In this document: piece after piece, positions 54,462 to 62,163 of the stretch
Layout: every line of letters begins with the position of its first letter
How positions within the stretch are numbered: position 1 is the first letter of the stretch
Assembly (NCBI GenBank): GCA_016720905.1
Contig: JADKJT010000017.1
Location: forward strand, 62,001-126,000
DNA: 64,000 bases
Direction: 5' to 3'
Source of the DNA: Gemmatimonadaceae bacterium
GTDB taxonomy: Bacteria > Gemmatimonadota > Gemmatimonadetes > Gemmatimonadales > Gemmatimonadaceae
Notes under the pieces: model-generated
Seen by the model: the letters and a program-made list of their open reading frames with translations, nothing else
The model's database searches: none
What the model was told of the DNA's origin: nothing
Translations under genes and position numbers: made by a program

Positions 54462-55363
54462 CCCAGAAGAAACCGGAATCGTACCCGCAGCTCCAATACA
54501 CGCAGGAACATCAGCGCGTCGGTCTCGCGCATCCGGCATTGGGGCTGCACGCGCGCGAGCGGGTGGAGGCCTGCGCCCAGGCCATCCGGGCGCGATTCGC
54601 CACGCCTATCGATGCCGCCATCATCCTCGGGACCGGACTCGGCGCGCTCGCTGACGAAATCGCGGTGGAGCAGTCGATCGACTATCGCGACTTGCCGAAC
54701 TTCCCGTTGTCGACCGTCGAATCACACAGCGGGCGGCTGCTCTGCGGCACGCTGAGTGGCAAGACCGTCGTGGCCATGCAGGGGCGGTTCCATCGGTACG
54801 AAGGCTATTCCCTGCAGCAGGTGACCTTCCCCATTCGCGTGCTGCGGGCGCTTGGGGCGGAAACGCTGGTGGTGAGCAATGCCTGCGGCGGGATGCATCC
54901 GCTCTGGGCGCCGGGCAACCTGATGCTGATTGCCGATCATCTCAACCTGCTGGGTGATAATCCGCTGATCGGTCCGAATGACGATGCCATGGGACCGCGC
55001 TTTCCCGACATGTCGGAACCCTACGACGTGGGGTTGCGACAGATAGCCCGCGAGGTGGCCGTGGCCAACGGCATCACGCTGCGCGAAGGCGTGTATGCCG
55101 CCGTGCAGGGTCCCAATCTCGAAACGCGCGCCGAGTACCGCTTTCTGCGCGCGGTCGGCGCTGATGTCGTTGGTATGTCCACCGTGCCGGAAGTGATTGT
55201 AGCCCGTCACGGCGGCATGCGCGTGCTGGGTCTCTCCATCATCACCGATCAGTGTCTGCCCGACGCTCTCGAGCCGGCCACGGTGGCCAGGATCATCGAC
55301 GTGGCGCGTGCGGCCGAGCCGCAACTGACCGCCGTGGTCAAGGGCGTCATCGCCCGCCTCTGA
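54458..55363 (+). CDS. Purine nucleoside phosphorylase
   Basis: A 301-residue trimeric-type PNP. TTG 54458 overlaps the divIVA stop. AIILGTGLGALADEI is the phosphate site, HSGRLLCGTLSGKTVVAMQGRFHRYEGY carries the conserved His and GRxHxYEGY, NACGGMH and EYRFLRAVGADVVGMSTVPEV complete the active site. It cleaves inosine and guanosine with phosphate and pairs in purine salvage with hpt, 5 kb upstream. The length is usual for the family. Confidence 0.92.
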   Translation: MTQKKPESYPQLQYTQEHQRVGLAHPALGLHARERVEACAQAIRARFATPIDAAIILGTGLGALADEIAVEQSIDYRDLPNFPLSTVESHSGRLLCGTLSGKTVVAMQGRFHRYEGYSLQQVTFPIRVLRALGAETLVVSNACGGMHPLWAPGNLMLIADHLNLLGDNPLIGPNDDAMGPRFPDMSEPYDVGLRQIAREVAVANGITLREGVYAAVQGPNLETRAEYRFLRAVGADVVGMSTVPEVIVARHGGMRVLGLSIITDQCLPDALEPATVARIIDVARAAEPQLTAVVKGVIARL

Positions 55364-55426
55364 ATTCCGCTCCGCGCTCCCGTTCGACATTGTCCGCCAT
55401 CGATTGACTCCACGCATTCCGCACAC

Positions 55427-58400
55427 ATGACCGCACCGCTGTACCCACTCCTGCCGGATCTCGGCGCCGATGCCTTCGAGCAGGACCTGCTCGCGCGCTG
55501 GGACGCCGAGCATCTGTTTGAAACCGCACAGGCGGCGCGCGCCGGCGCGCCGCCGTTCGTCTTCTTCGAAGGTCCGCCAACGGCCAACGGGCGACCGGGC
55601 ATTCACCACGTGTTTGCGCGCACGGTGAAGGACCTGTTCTGCCGGCATCGGGCGATGCAGGGACACTTTGTGCCGCGCAAAGCGGGCTGGGATACGCACG
55701 GCTTGCCGGTGGAAATCGAGGTCGAGAAGGAACTGCAGCGCGAGGCGGCTGAGCGCGATGGCGTCGATGCGTCGGCGTCGGCGACGCTGGGCGGCAAGCA
55801 GCTGATCGAACAGGTTGGTGTGGCGGAGTTCAATCGCCGATGCCGCGAGAACGTCTGGAAGTATCGGGGTGAATGGGAAAAGCTGTCGCAACGTACCGCG
55901 TACTGGCTGGACTATGGCGATCCGTATGTCACGTATTCCAACAACTATGTGGAAAGCGTGTGGTGGGCGCTGCGCACGCTGCACGACAAGGGACTCCTGT
56001 TCCGCGGGCACAAGATCCTGCCGTATTGCGCACGGTGCGGCACCGCGCTGTCCAGTCACGAAGTGGCGCAGGGTTACGACGATGTCGACGATCCGAGCGT
56101 GTATATCGCGCTCGACCTGCTTGACGCGGACGGTCACGCCGCGCCCGGTGCGCGCCGTCGAATCCTCGTGTGGACCACGACGCCGTGGACCCTGGTGTCC
56201 AACACGGCGCTGGCGGTCCACCCGGAATTGCACTACGCCGAATTGCGCAAGAAGAGCGGCGTCGACTGGACCGTGCTGCTGGCCGAATCGCGTGTTCCGG
56301 CGGTGCTGGGCGTCGATTGGGCCGATCGATGGGATGTGGTCGCCACGCATCGCGGCGCGGAGTTGACCGGGCTGCGCTATCAGCGTCCGTTGGACTGGGT
56401 GCCGTATCCTGAGGAGGGACGCCACGAAATCATCGTGGCCGAGGATTTCGTGTCGGCCGACGACGGTACCGGCGTGGTGCATATGTCCCCGGCCTTTGGG
56501 GCTGACGACTACGCGGCGGGGCAGCGACACGGTCTGGCGTTCGTCCAGCCGGTGACCGCGCGCGGCGAGTTCGCGGCGGAGGTGCCGGTGGTGGGCGGCG
56601 TGTTCGTGAAAGAGGCCGACACGCGCATCATCGAAGTCCTGCGTGACCGCGATGTGCTGTGGAAGGCGTCGACGCTGACGCACTCGTATCCGCACTGCTG
56701 GCGCTGCGGCACGCCGCTGCTGTACTACGCGCGCGGATCGTGGTTCGTGCGCACCACCGCCGTGAAGGACGATCTGCTGGCGCGCAACGCCTCGGTGAAT
56801 TGGAATCCCGCCGAGATGGGCAGCGGCCGGTTCGGCGAGTGGCTGTCGAACAACGTCGACTGGGCCATTTCCCGTGACCGATACTGGGGTTCGCCGCTCC
56901 CGGTGTGGATCAACGATGAAGATCCCACCGAAGTCGATGTGCTGGGTAGCTACGCCGATCTGGCCGAACGGATCGGGCGGCCGTTGCCCGACGACTTCGA
57001 TCCGCACAAACCCTATATCGACGCCTACGCCTGGCCCTCGCCGACCGGCACGGGCACCATGCGTCGCGTCCCCGAAGTCATCGATGCCTGGTTCGACTCC
57101 GGATCGATGCCGTTTGCGCAGTGGCATTATCCGTTCGAGAATCACGACATGGTCGCCGCGCAGTATCCGGCCGACTACATCGCCGAAGGTGTCGATCAGA
57201 CCCGCGGCTGGTTCTATTCGTTATTGGCCATCGCCACGGGGCTGGGCGACGCGCTGCCCAACAATCACGCGGGGACCGCGGCGCCGTATCGCAACGTGGT
57301 GGTGAACGATCTCGTGCTCGACGCCACCGGACAGAAGATGTCCAAGAGCAAGGGCAACGTGGTCAATCCGTGGGAGGTGCTGTCGCGCCATGGGGCCGAT
57401 GCCGTGCGGCTCTTCCTGGTGGCGTCGAGTCAGGTGTGGGTGCCGCGCCGATTCGACGAGAACGCCATCCGCGAGATCGCCGGACGATTCCTGCTCACCT
57501 TCCGGAATGTCTACAACGGCATCTTTGCCCAGTACGCGAATTTCGGATGGACGCCCAGTGCGCGTGATCCGGCCGTGGCCGATCGACCACTGCTGGACCG
57601 GTGGATCCTGTCGCGGTTGGCACGCGTAGAAGCCGACGTCGATCGCCATCTCACGGCCTACGATGCGACGGTGGCCGCGCGACGAATCATGGAGTTCGTC
57701 GATGACGACGTGTCCAAGTGGTACGTGCGCCTGTCGCGCAACCGCTTCTACGACGTGGCGAGTGACGACAATCGCGCCGCATTCGCCACGTTGCACGAAG
57801 TGTTGACGGTGACCTGTCGCCTGCTGGCGCCGATTGCGCCGTTCATGACCGACGCCGTCCATCGCGCGTTGACCGGCACGTCGGTGCATCTCGCGTCGTT
57901 CACGCGTGGTCGTGACAGCGCCGGTGTCGCCGCGGCGACGGACGAGGCGCTGGAATCGTCCATGCAGGATATCCGGAAACTCGTCACGCTGGCCCACGCG
58001 GCGCGCGATGCCGCTGAGGTGAAAGTGCGGCAGCCGCTGCCGTCCATGCAGTGCGTGGTGCCCGGCGACCCCACCGGCGCGGCAGCCTTGTCGTCGTTGC
58101 TGGCGGCTGAGCTGAATGTGAAACGGGTGGAGTTTGTGACGTCGACCGACGCCCTCGTCGCGCTCGAGGCCAAGGCCAATTTCCGCACCTTGGGGAAGAA
58201 GTTCGGCAAGGAGACGCCCCAAGTGGCGGCGGCGGTGACGGCACTCGAGGCGGCCAAGCTTCGTGCGCTGGCGGCCGGAAACTCGGTCACGATTACCGTT
58301 TTGGGTGTTGACCGCTTGATCGAGCCGGACGACGTCGCCATCATCCGGCGCGCATCCGGCGCTGCCGTGGTCCAGGAGGACGCTGGATACGGCGTGGCAC

Positions 58401-58726
58401 TCGATGCCACAGTGACGCCGGAATTGCGTGCCGAGGGGTTGGCACGTGAGATCATCAGCCGGGTACAGCGGCTGCGGAAGGAAGCCCGGCTCGATGTCAG
58501 CGACCGGATCGTGCTGGCCGTGGCGGGGGACGACGAATTGCACCGTGCGCTCATCGAGCATCGCGAGCGGCTGGCCGATGACGTGCTGGCCGTCGGGGTG
58601 CTCATCGGGGAGGAAGCAGGGACACCGTTCGGCCGTACGGCGAATGGTGACACGTGGACCGCGACTCAGGTGGTGGACGTTGAAGGACGTTCCGTGCTGC
58701 TCGCGCTCAGAAAGGACGGGGTGTGA
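55427..58726 (+). CDS. ileS: Isoleucyl-tRNA synthetase, type 2
   Basis: A 1099-residue class I aminoacyl-tRNA synthetase. The first signature is GPPTANGRPGIHHVFART (HIGH-equivalent, with HH at 60-61), and KMSKS is at Lys637 in GQKMSKSKGN. GWDTHGLPVEIEVEKEL and WRCGTPLLYYARGSWFVRTT are type 2 features; type 1 enzymes are about 930 residues. The editing domain (CP1) lies at about 190-420. The zinc-binding C-terminus of type 1 enzymes is absent as expected. Type 2 enzymes are often poorly inhibited by mupirocin. It overlaps the DksA-like ATG by one base (TGATG). Confidence 0.95.
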   Translation: MTAPLYPLLPDLGADAFEQDLLARWDAEHLFETAQAARAGAPPFVFFEGPPTANGRPGIHHVFARTVKDLFCRHRAMQGHFVPRKAGWDTHGLPVEIEVEKELQREAAERDGVDASASATLGGKQLIEQVGVAEFNRRCRENVWKYRGEWEKLSQRTAYWLDYGDPYVTYSNNYVESVWWALRTLHDKGLLFRGHKILPYCARCGTALSSHEVAQGYDDVDDPSVYIALDLLDADGHAAPGARRRILVWTTTPWTLVSNTALAVHPELHYAELRKKSGVDWTVLLAESRVPAVLGVDWADRWDVVATHRGAELTGLRYQRPLDWVPYPEEGRHEIIVAEDFVSADDGTGVVHMSPAFGADDYAAGQRHGLAFVQPVTARGEFAAEVPVVGGVFVKEADTRIIEVLRDRDVLWKASTLTHSYPHCWRCGTPLLYYARGSWFVRTTAVKDDLLARNASVNWNPAEMGSGRFGEWLSNNVDWAISRDRYWGSPLPVWINDEDPTEVDVLGSYADLAERIGRPLPDDFDPHKPYIDAYAWPSPTGTGTMRRVPEVIDAWFDSGSMPFAQWHYPFENHDMVAAQYPADYIAEGVDQTRGWFYSLLAIATGLGDALPNNHAGTAAPYRNVVVNDLVLDATGQKMSKSKGNVVNPWEVLSRHGADAVRLFLVASSQVWVPRRFDENAIREIAGRFLLTFRNVYNGIFAQYANFGWTPSARDPAVADRPLLDRWILSRLARVEADVDRHLTAYDATVAARRIMEFVDDDVSKWYVRLSRNRFYDVASDDNRAAFATLHEVLTVTCRLLAPIAPFMTDAVHRALTGTSVHLASFTRGRDSAGVAAATDEALESSMQDIRKLVTLAHAARDAAEVKVRQPLPSMQCVVPGDPTGAAALSSLLAAELNVKRVEFVTSTDALVALEAKANFRTLGKKFGKETPQVAAAVTALEAAKLRALAAGNSVTITVLGVDRLIEPDDVAIIRRASGAAVVQEDAGYGVALDATVTPELRAEGLAREIISRVQRLRKEARLDVSDRIVLAVAGDDELHRALIEHRERLADDVLAVGVLIGEEAGTPFGRTANGDTWTATQVVDVEGRSVLLALRKDGV

Positions 58727-59154
58727 TGGCGAGTTCGAAAGAGGCATCGAAAGATGTCAAGAAACCAAAACCGATGCCCAAGAAGCAGCTGGCGCACTTT
58801 GAGAAGCGACTCCTCGAAGAGCGGAAGCGCGTAATCAAGGAACTCGGCCACCACGGCGACACTTTCGGTCCCAACGGCGAGGCCGATGGTGACACGAGCG
58901 CGTATTCGTTCCACATGGCCGATCAGGGCACCGACGCGATGGAACGTGAAAAAGCGTTCCTGTTCGCGTCGCAGGAGGGGCGGTTCCTGTGGCATATCGA
59001 TCAGGCGCTGCGGCGGCTGTACAAGTCGCCGGAGACGTTCGGCAAGTGTCATCAGTGCGGAAACGATGTCGCGTTCGAACGACTCGATGCGCTGCCGCAC
59101 GCGCGCTTCTGCATCGCCTGCAAGCAGCGCGAGGAAGACGCGAAAAAGGCATGA
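58726..59154 (+). CDS. DksA/TraR-family zinc-finger protein
   Basis: A 142-residue protein from ATG 58726. The N-terminal half is a Lys-rich helix and coiled coil (PKKQLAHFEKRLLEERKRVIKEL). The C4 zinc finger is CHQCGNDVAFERLDALPHARFCIAC. Family members bind RNA polymerase in the secondary channel and tune transcription in response to ppGpp, but this is a shorter DksA-like form. It lies between ileS and lspA, a common position for such proteins near lspA in several phyla. Confidence 0.88.
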   Translation: MASSKEASKDVKKPKPMPKKQLAHFEKRLLEERKRVIKELGHHGDTFGPNGEADGDTSAYSFHMADQGTDAMEREKAFLFASQEGRFLWHIDQALRRLYKSPETFGKCHQCGNDVAFERLDALPHARFCIACKQREEDAKKA

Positions 59155-59155
59155 C

Positions 59156-59689
59156 GTGAAGGCGCTCTTCTCCTGGCCCGTGCTCCTCGTGGTCGTCGCC
59201 CTCGATCGGGTGACGAAAATGCTGGCGGAAACACTCTTGCCCCCCAACGGATTTCCGGAACGGGTCATGGGCGATGCCGTGCGATTGGCGCTGGTCTACA
59301 ATCCGGGCGCCGCATTCGGGTTGTACCTCGGCAGTTACTCGCGCTGGATCTTCATGGCGCTGACGCTGGGCGCATTGGTGATCCTGTGGCGCTTGTACCG
59401 TCAAACGGCGGCGACCGAGCACGTGCGGGCGTTGGCGATCGCGCTCGTGGCCTCGGGCGCGATCGGTAATCTCCTCGACCGGCTCCGATCGGATCGGGGC
59501 GTCGTGGATTTCATCGACGTCGGCGTGGGGCTGCATCGGTGGCCCACGTTCAATGTGGCCGACATGGCGGTGAGCGGCGGCGCATTCCTGCTGGCGTACG
59601 TGCTCTGGGGTGAAGAGCAGCGGGAATCGGCAACGGTGGTCACGTCCGGGACCGATCGGTCGTCATCGGGCAGCGTGGAGGCCCCATGA
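59156..59689 (+). CDS. lspA: Lipoprotein signal peptidase (first copy)
   Basis: A 177-residue inner-membrane aspartyl peptidase from GTG 59156, two bases after the DksA-like stop, cleaving the signal from prolipoproteins. Four TMs are evident. YNPGAAFGLYLG is the conserved motif, and the catalytic aspartates are Asp118 in GVVDFIDVG and Asp136 in FNVADMAV. GNLLDRL precedes the first. The C-terminal tail is polar. The ATGA overlap couples it to a second lspA gene. Confidence 0.93.
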   Translation: MKALFSWPVLLVVVALDRVTKMLAETLLPPNGFPERVMGDAVRLALVYNPGAAFGLYLGSYSRWIFMALTLGALVILWRLYRQTAATEHVRALAIALVASGAIGNLLDRLRSDRGVVDFIDVGVGLHRWPTFNVADMAVSGGAFLLAYVLWGEEQRESATVVTSGTDRSSSGSVEAP

Positions 59690-60282
59690 GTGCGTCCATC
59701 CCTGAATCCCCGCACGCGCTGGCGCCGTCGGCGGCCCGGACGTGGCCCTTCTGGGTGATCGTGGCCAGCGTGACGGCCGTTGACTTCGTGACGAAGGCGT
59801 GGGCCGTGGACGCCTTGTCGCCGCGGCACATCCCGCATCGCATTGTCGGTGACGTGGTGCGCTTCACGCTGGCGTACAATCCGGGAGCGGCGTTCGGCAT
59901 GCACCTCGGTCCCGCGTCGCGATGGATCTTTGCCGGGCTCAGTATCGTCATCATCGGCGTGCTGCTGCGAGCCACCGCCGACCTGACGCGCAGCTCGCGA
60001 CTGGCCGCGGTTGGCGTGCCCATCGTGATTGGTGGCGCGATCGGCAACCTGCTCGATCGCATTCTGCAGCGCGATGGCGTCGTCGACTTCATTGATATCG
60101 GCGTTGGCAACGTGCGTTTCTGGACATTCAACGGCGCTGATTCGGCAGTGACAATCGGCGCGATCTGCCTCGTGTTGGCACTGTGGCAGCAGGAAAAGGA
60201 ACAATTGGCTCTCGAACGCAGCCGCAGCTCCTCTGGCGACACTACACGCGACGATCAGGCGGCCCGCCAGTCGCGCTCGTGA
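59686..60282 (+). CDS. lspA: Lipoprotein signal peptidase (second copy)
   Basis: A 198-residue paralogue overlapping the first lspA by four bases. AYNPGAAFGMHLG is shared with the first copy, as are GNLLDRI and GVVDFIDIG. Catalytic aspartates are Asp134 and Asp152 (FNGADSAV), so it is predicted active. It is about 20 residues longer at the N-terminus and has a Gln/Arg/Ser-rich tail. The two proteins are clearly related yet differ throughout, so the duplication is not recent. Its stop overlaps the pseudouridine synthase start. Confidence 0.92.
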   Translation: MSASIPESPHALAPSAARTWPFWVIVASVTAVDFVTKAWAVDALSPRHIPHRIVGDVVRFTLAYNPGAAFGMHLGPASRWIFAGLSIVIIGVLLRATADLTRSSRLAAVGVPIVIGGAIGNLLDRILQRDGVVDFIDIGVGNVRFWTFNGADSAVTIGAICLVLALWQQEKEQLALERSRSSSGDTTRDDQAARQSRS

Positions 60283-61349
60283 CATCGGCCGACTCCGGAG
60301 AGAAACGGGCGACGACCCGCGAATTTGTCGTGGCCGATGGCGCGCTCGAACGACTCGATCTCCTGGTGGCGCGGGAGTGCGCGCTATCCCGCACGCAGGC
60401 CGCAACGCTGATCGCCAATGGCCACGTGACCGTCAACAAGAAGGCGGAACGCGCGTCATATCGGGGCGAAGCACAGGATCACATCGTGGTCACGATTCCG
60501 CCGCCGCCCGGACGCGATATCCTCCCGGAATCGATTCCGCTGTCGATTGTCTACGAGGATGACGATCTCGTGGTGGTGGACAAAGCGGCCGGCATGGTGG
60601 TGCACCCCGCGCCCGGCAACTGGACGGGTACGTTGGTCAATGCGCTGATGGCGCGTGGTGAGCCACTGGCGGAGGGCGGAGGCGCGGAGCGGGCGGGGCT
60701 GGTCCATCGCCTGGACAAGGACACATCGGGGCTGCTTCTGGTGGCCAAGTCGGAGATCGCCCATCGCACGCTCAGTGCCGCGCTGGCGGCCCGACGTATC
60801 ACGCGCCGCTATGCCGCCCTCACCTGGGGGCACCTGACGGCCGACTCCATCACGGTGGATAAGCCGATTGCGCGTGATCCGCGGGACCGGACGCGCATGG
60901 CGATCGTCCAGGATGGGAGGGTGGCGAAGACCATTTTCACCCGCCTCGCCCGATTTGATTCGGTGGACCTGTTGCGGGCGCACCTGCATACCGGGCGCAC
61001 CCATCAGATTCGCGTGCACCTCGCGTCGATTGGGCATCCGGTGGTTGGTGACGATACCTATGGAGGTGGGGGAGGGCGTCGTCTCGCCCTCCTTCCTCCC
61101 AAACGGCATTTCCTGCATGCGGCCTGGCTGCGATTTCGTCATCCCGTGTCGGGTGTGCTGATCGACCTGCGATCACCGTTGCCCCTCGATCTGAAACGAT
61201 CGTTGGCCGCGTTGAGCGGGATGCCCGAACTCGCTGCGCACCAGGACCCTCTCGATGAACTCGGCTTCTATTCCACCGCAGATGGCGACGCGACCGGCGA
61301 TACCGCCGGTGCCAGCGCCAGCGATTCCGCCGGGACGGACGCTCCCTAG
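60279..61349 (+). CDS. rluD: RluA/RluD-type pseudouridine synthase
   Basis: A 356-residue rRNA-modifying enzyme. GTG 60279 overlaps the lspA stop. An S4-like domain (about 20-90, LSRTQAATLIANGHVTVN) precedes the catalytic domain, where Asp146 in HRLDKDTSGLLLVAK is the nucleophile. LHTGRTHQIRVHLASIGHPVVGD is the second conserved block. The C-terminal 60 residues are an Ala/Asp-rich extension beyond RluD. lspA-rluD is a common gene pair. The end of the gene overlaps the CheW start by 95 bases. Confidence 0.92.
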   Translation: MTSADSGEKRATTREFVVADGALERLDLLVARECALSRTQAATLIANGHVTVNKKAERASYRGEAQDHIVVTIPPPPGRDILPESIPLSIVYEDDDLVVVDKAAGMVVHPAPGNWTGTLVNALMARGEPLAEGGGAERAGLVHRLDKDTSGLLLVAKSEIAHRTLSAALAARRITRRYAALTWGHLTADSITVDKPIARDPRDRTRMAIVQDGRVAKTIFTRLARFDSVDLLRAHLHTGRTHQIRVHLASIGHPVVGDDTYGGGGGRRLALLPPKRHFLHAAWLRFRHPVSGVLIDLRSPLPLDLKRSLAALSGMPELAAHQDPLDELGFYSTADGDATGDTAGASASDSAGTDAP

Positions 61350-61773
61350 CGTTTTCGGGGACGCCGACGACGACGAGCAGCACGCCCGGGTCCTGGTGGT
61401 GTGCGTCGGTGCGAACCTGTACGGAATCCCGGTCGAACAAGTGCGCGAGGTGTTTCGGGGCGAGCGGGTCACTCGGGTGCCAGGAGCACCGGCCCTGGTT
61501 CGGGGCATCGTCAACGTGCGGGGCGGGGTGGGCACCGTGCTGGGACTCGCCGTTCTGCTTGGTGCAGCTCGTGCCGTTACGTCCTCGTCGGTCGTCCTTC
61601 TGGAGCACGGATCCCGCCTGATCGGGCTGGCCGTGGACGCGGTACGCGATGTGCGCGCCCAGGACGACACCCCGGCTGATGCCGGAGCGTCCGGGCACGC
61701 GGTCGTCACGCCGCTCGACGCGGTCGCGCTCTGCGCGCCGCATCTGCTCTCTTCCGAGGAGATGGGACGGTGA
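61255..61773 (+). CDS. cheW: CheW-like chemotaxis coupling protein
   Basis: A 172-residue protein. After a Pro-rich N-terminus, residues about 45-165 form a CheW domain (VLVVCVGANLYGIPVEQVREVFR, ALVRGIVNVRGGVGTVLGLAVLLG, VVLLEHGSRLIGLAVDAVRDV). CheW connects receptors to CheA at the membrane. The ATG at 61255 lies inside rluD, so 95 bases are shared out of frame; an in-frame ATG at 61282 would shorten this. I see no start after the rluD stop that keeps the CheW domain complete. It overlaps cheY by four bases. Confidence 0.8.
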   Translation: MNSASIPPQMATRPAIPPVPAPAIPPGRTLPSVFGDADDDEQHARVLVVCVGANLYGIPVEQVREVFRGERVTRVPGAPALVRGIVNVRGGVGTVLGLAVLLGAARAVTSSSVVLLEHGSRLIGLAVDAVRDVRAQDDTPADAGASGHAVVTPLDAVALCAPHLLSSEEMGR

Positions 61774-62135
61774 GCCGGACTGTGCTGATCTGTGACGATG
61801 CGATCTTCATGCGCACGATGGTGGGGGATATTCTCCAGCAGGCGGGCTTTGAGATCGTCGGGGAAGCGGAGACGGGCGTGCAGGCGGTGGAGAAGTACCG
61901 ACTGCTCCGACCCGATCTGGTGACCATGGATATCGTGATGCCCGATATGGGCGGCATCGATGCGGTGCGCGAGATCACGAAACAGGATCCGACCGCGCGC
62001 ATTCTCATGTGCAGCGCGATGGGACAGCAGGCGCTGGTGGTGGAGGCGATCCAGGCCGGTGCCAAGGACTTCGTGGTGAAACCGTTCCAGCCCAGTCGTG
62101 TGCTCGAAGCGGTCAACCGGGTGCTCGCGGCGTAG
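61770..62135 (+). CDS. cheY: CheY-like response regulator
   Basis: A 121-residue single-domain receiver from GTG 61770, which overlaps the CheW stop (GTGA). Asp54 in VTMDIVMPDMGG is the phosphorylation site, Asp9/Asp10 (CDDA) bind Mg, and Lys104 is in FVVKPF. It transfers signals from CheA to the flagellar motor or another output. It sits between cheW and cheA, 28 bases before the latter. Confidence 0.93.
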   Translation: MSRTVLICDDAIFMRTMVGDILQQAGFEIVGEAETGVQAVEKYRLLRPDLVTMDIVMPDMGGIDAVREITKQDPTARILMCSAMGQQALVVEAIQAGAKDFVVKPFQPSRVLEAVNRVLAA

Positions 62136-62163
62136 GCCGCGTCCTGACCACCGGCTGGTCGAC

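Noticed and set aside
54722..57145. An 807-codon open frame antisense to the nucleoside phosphorylase and ileS
   Set aside because: It has no recognisable domain, and the plus-strand genes are complete and well conserved.
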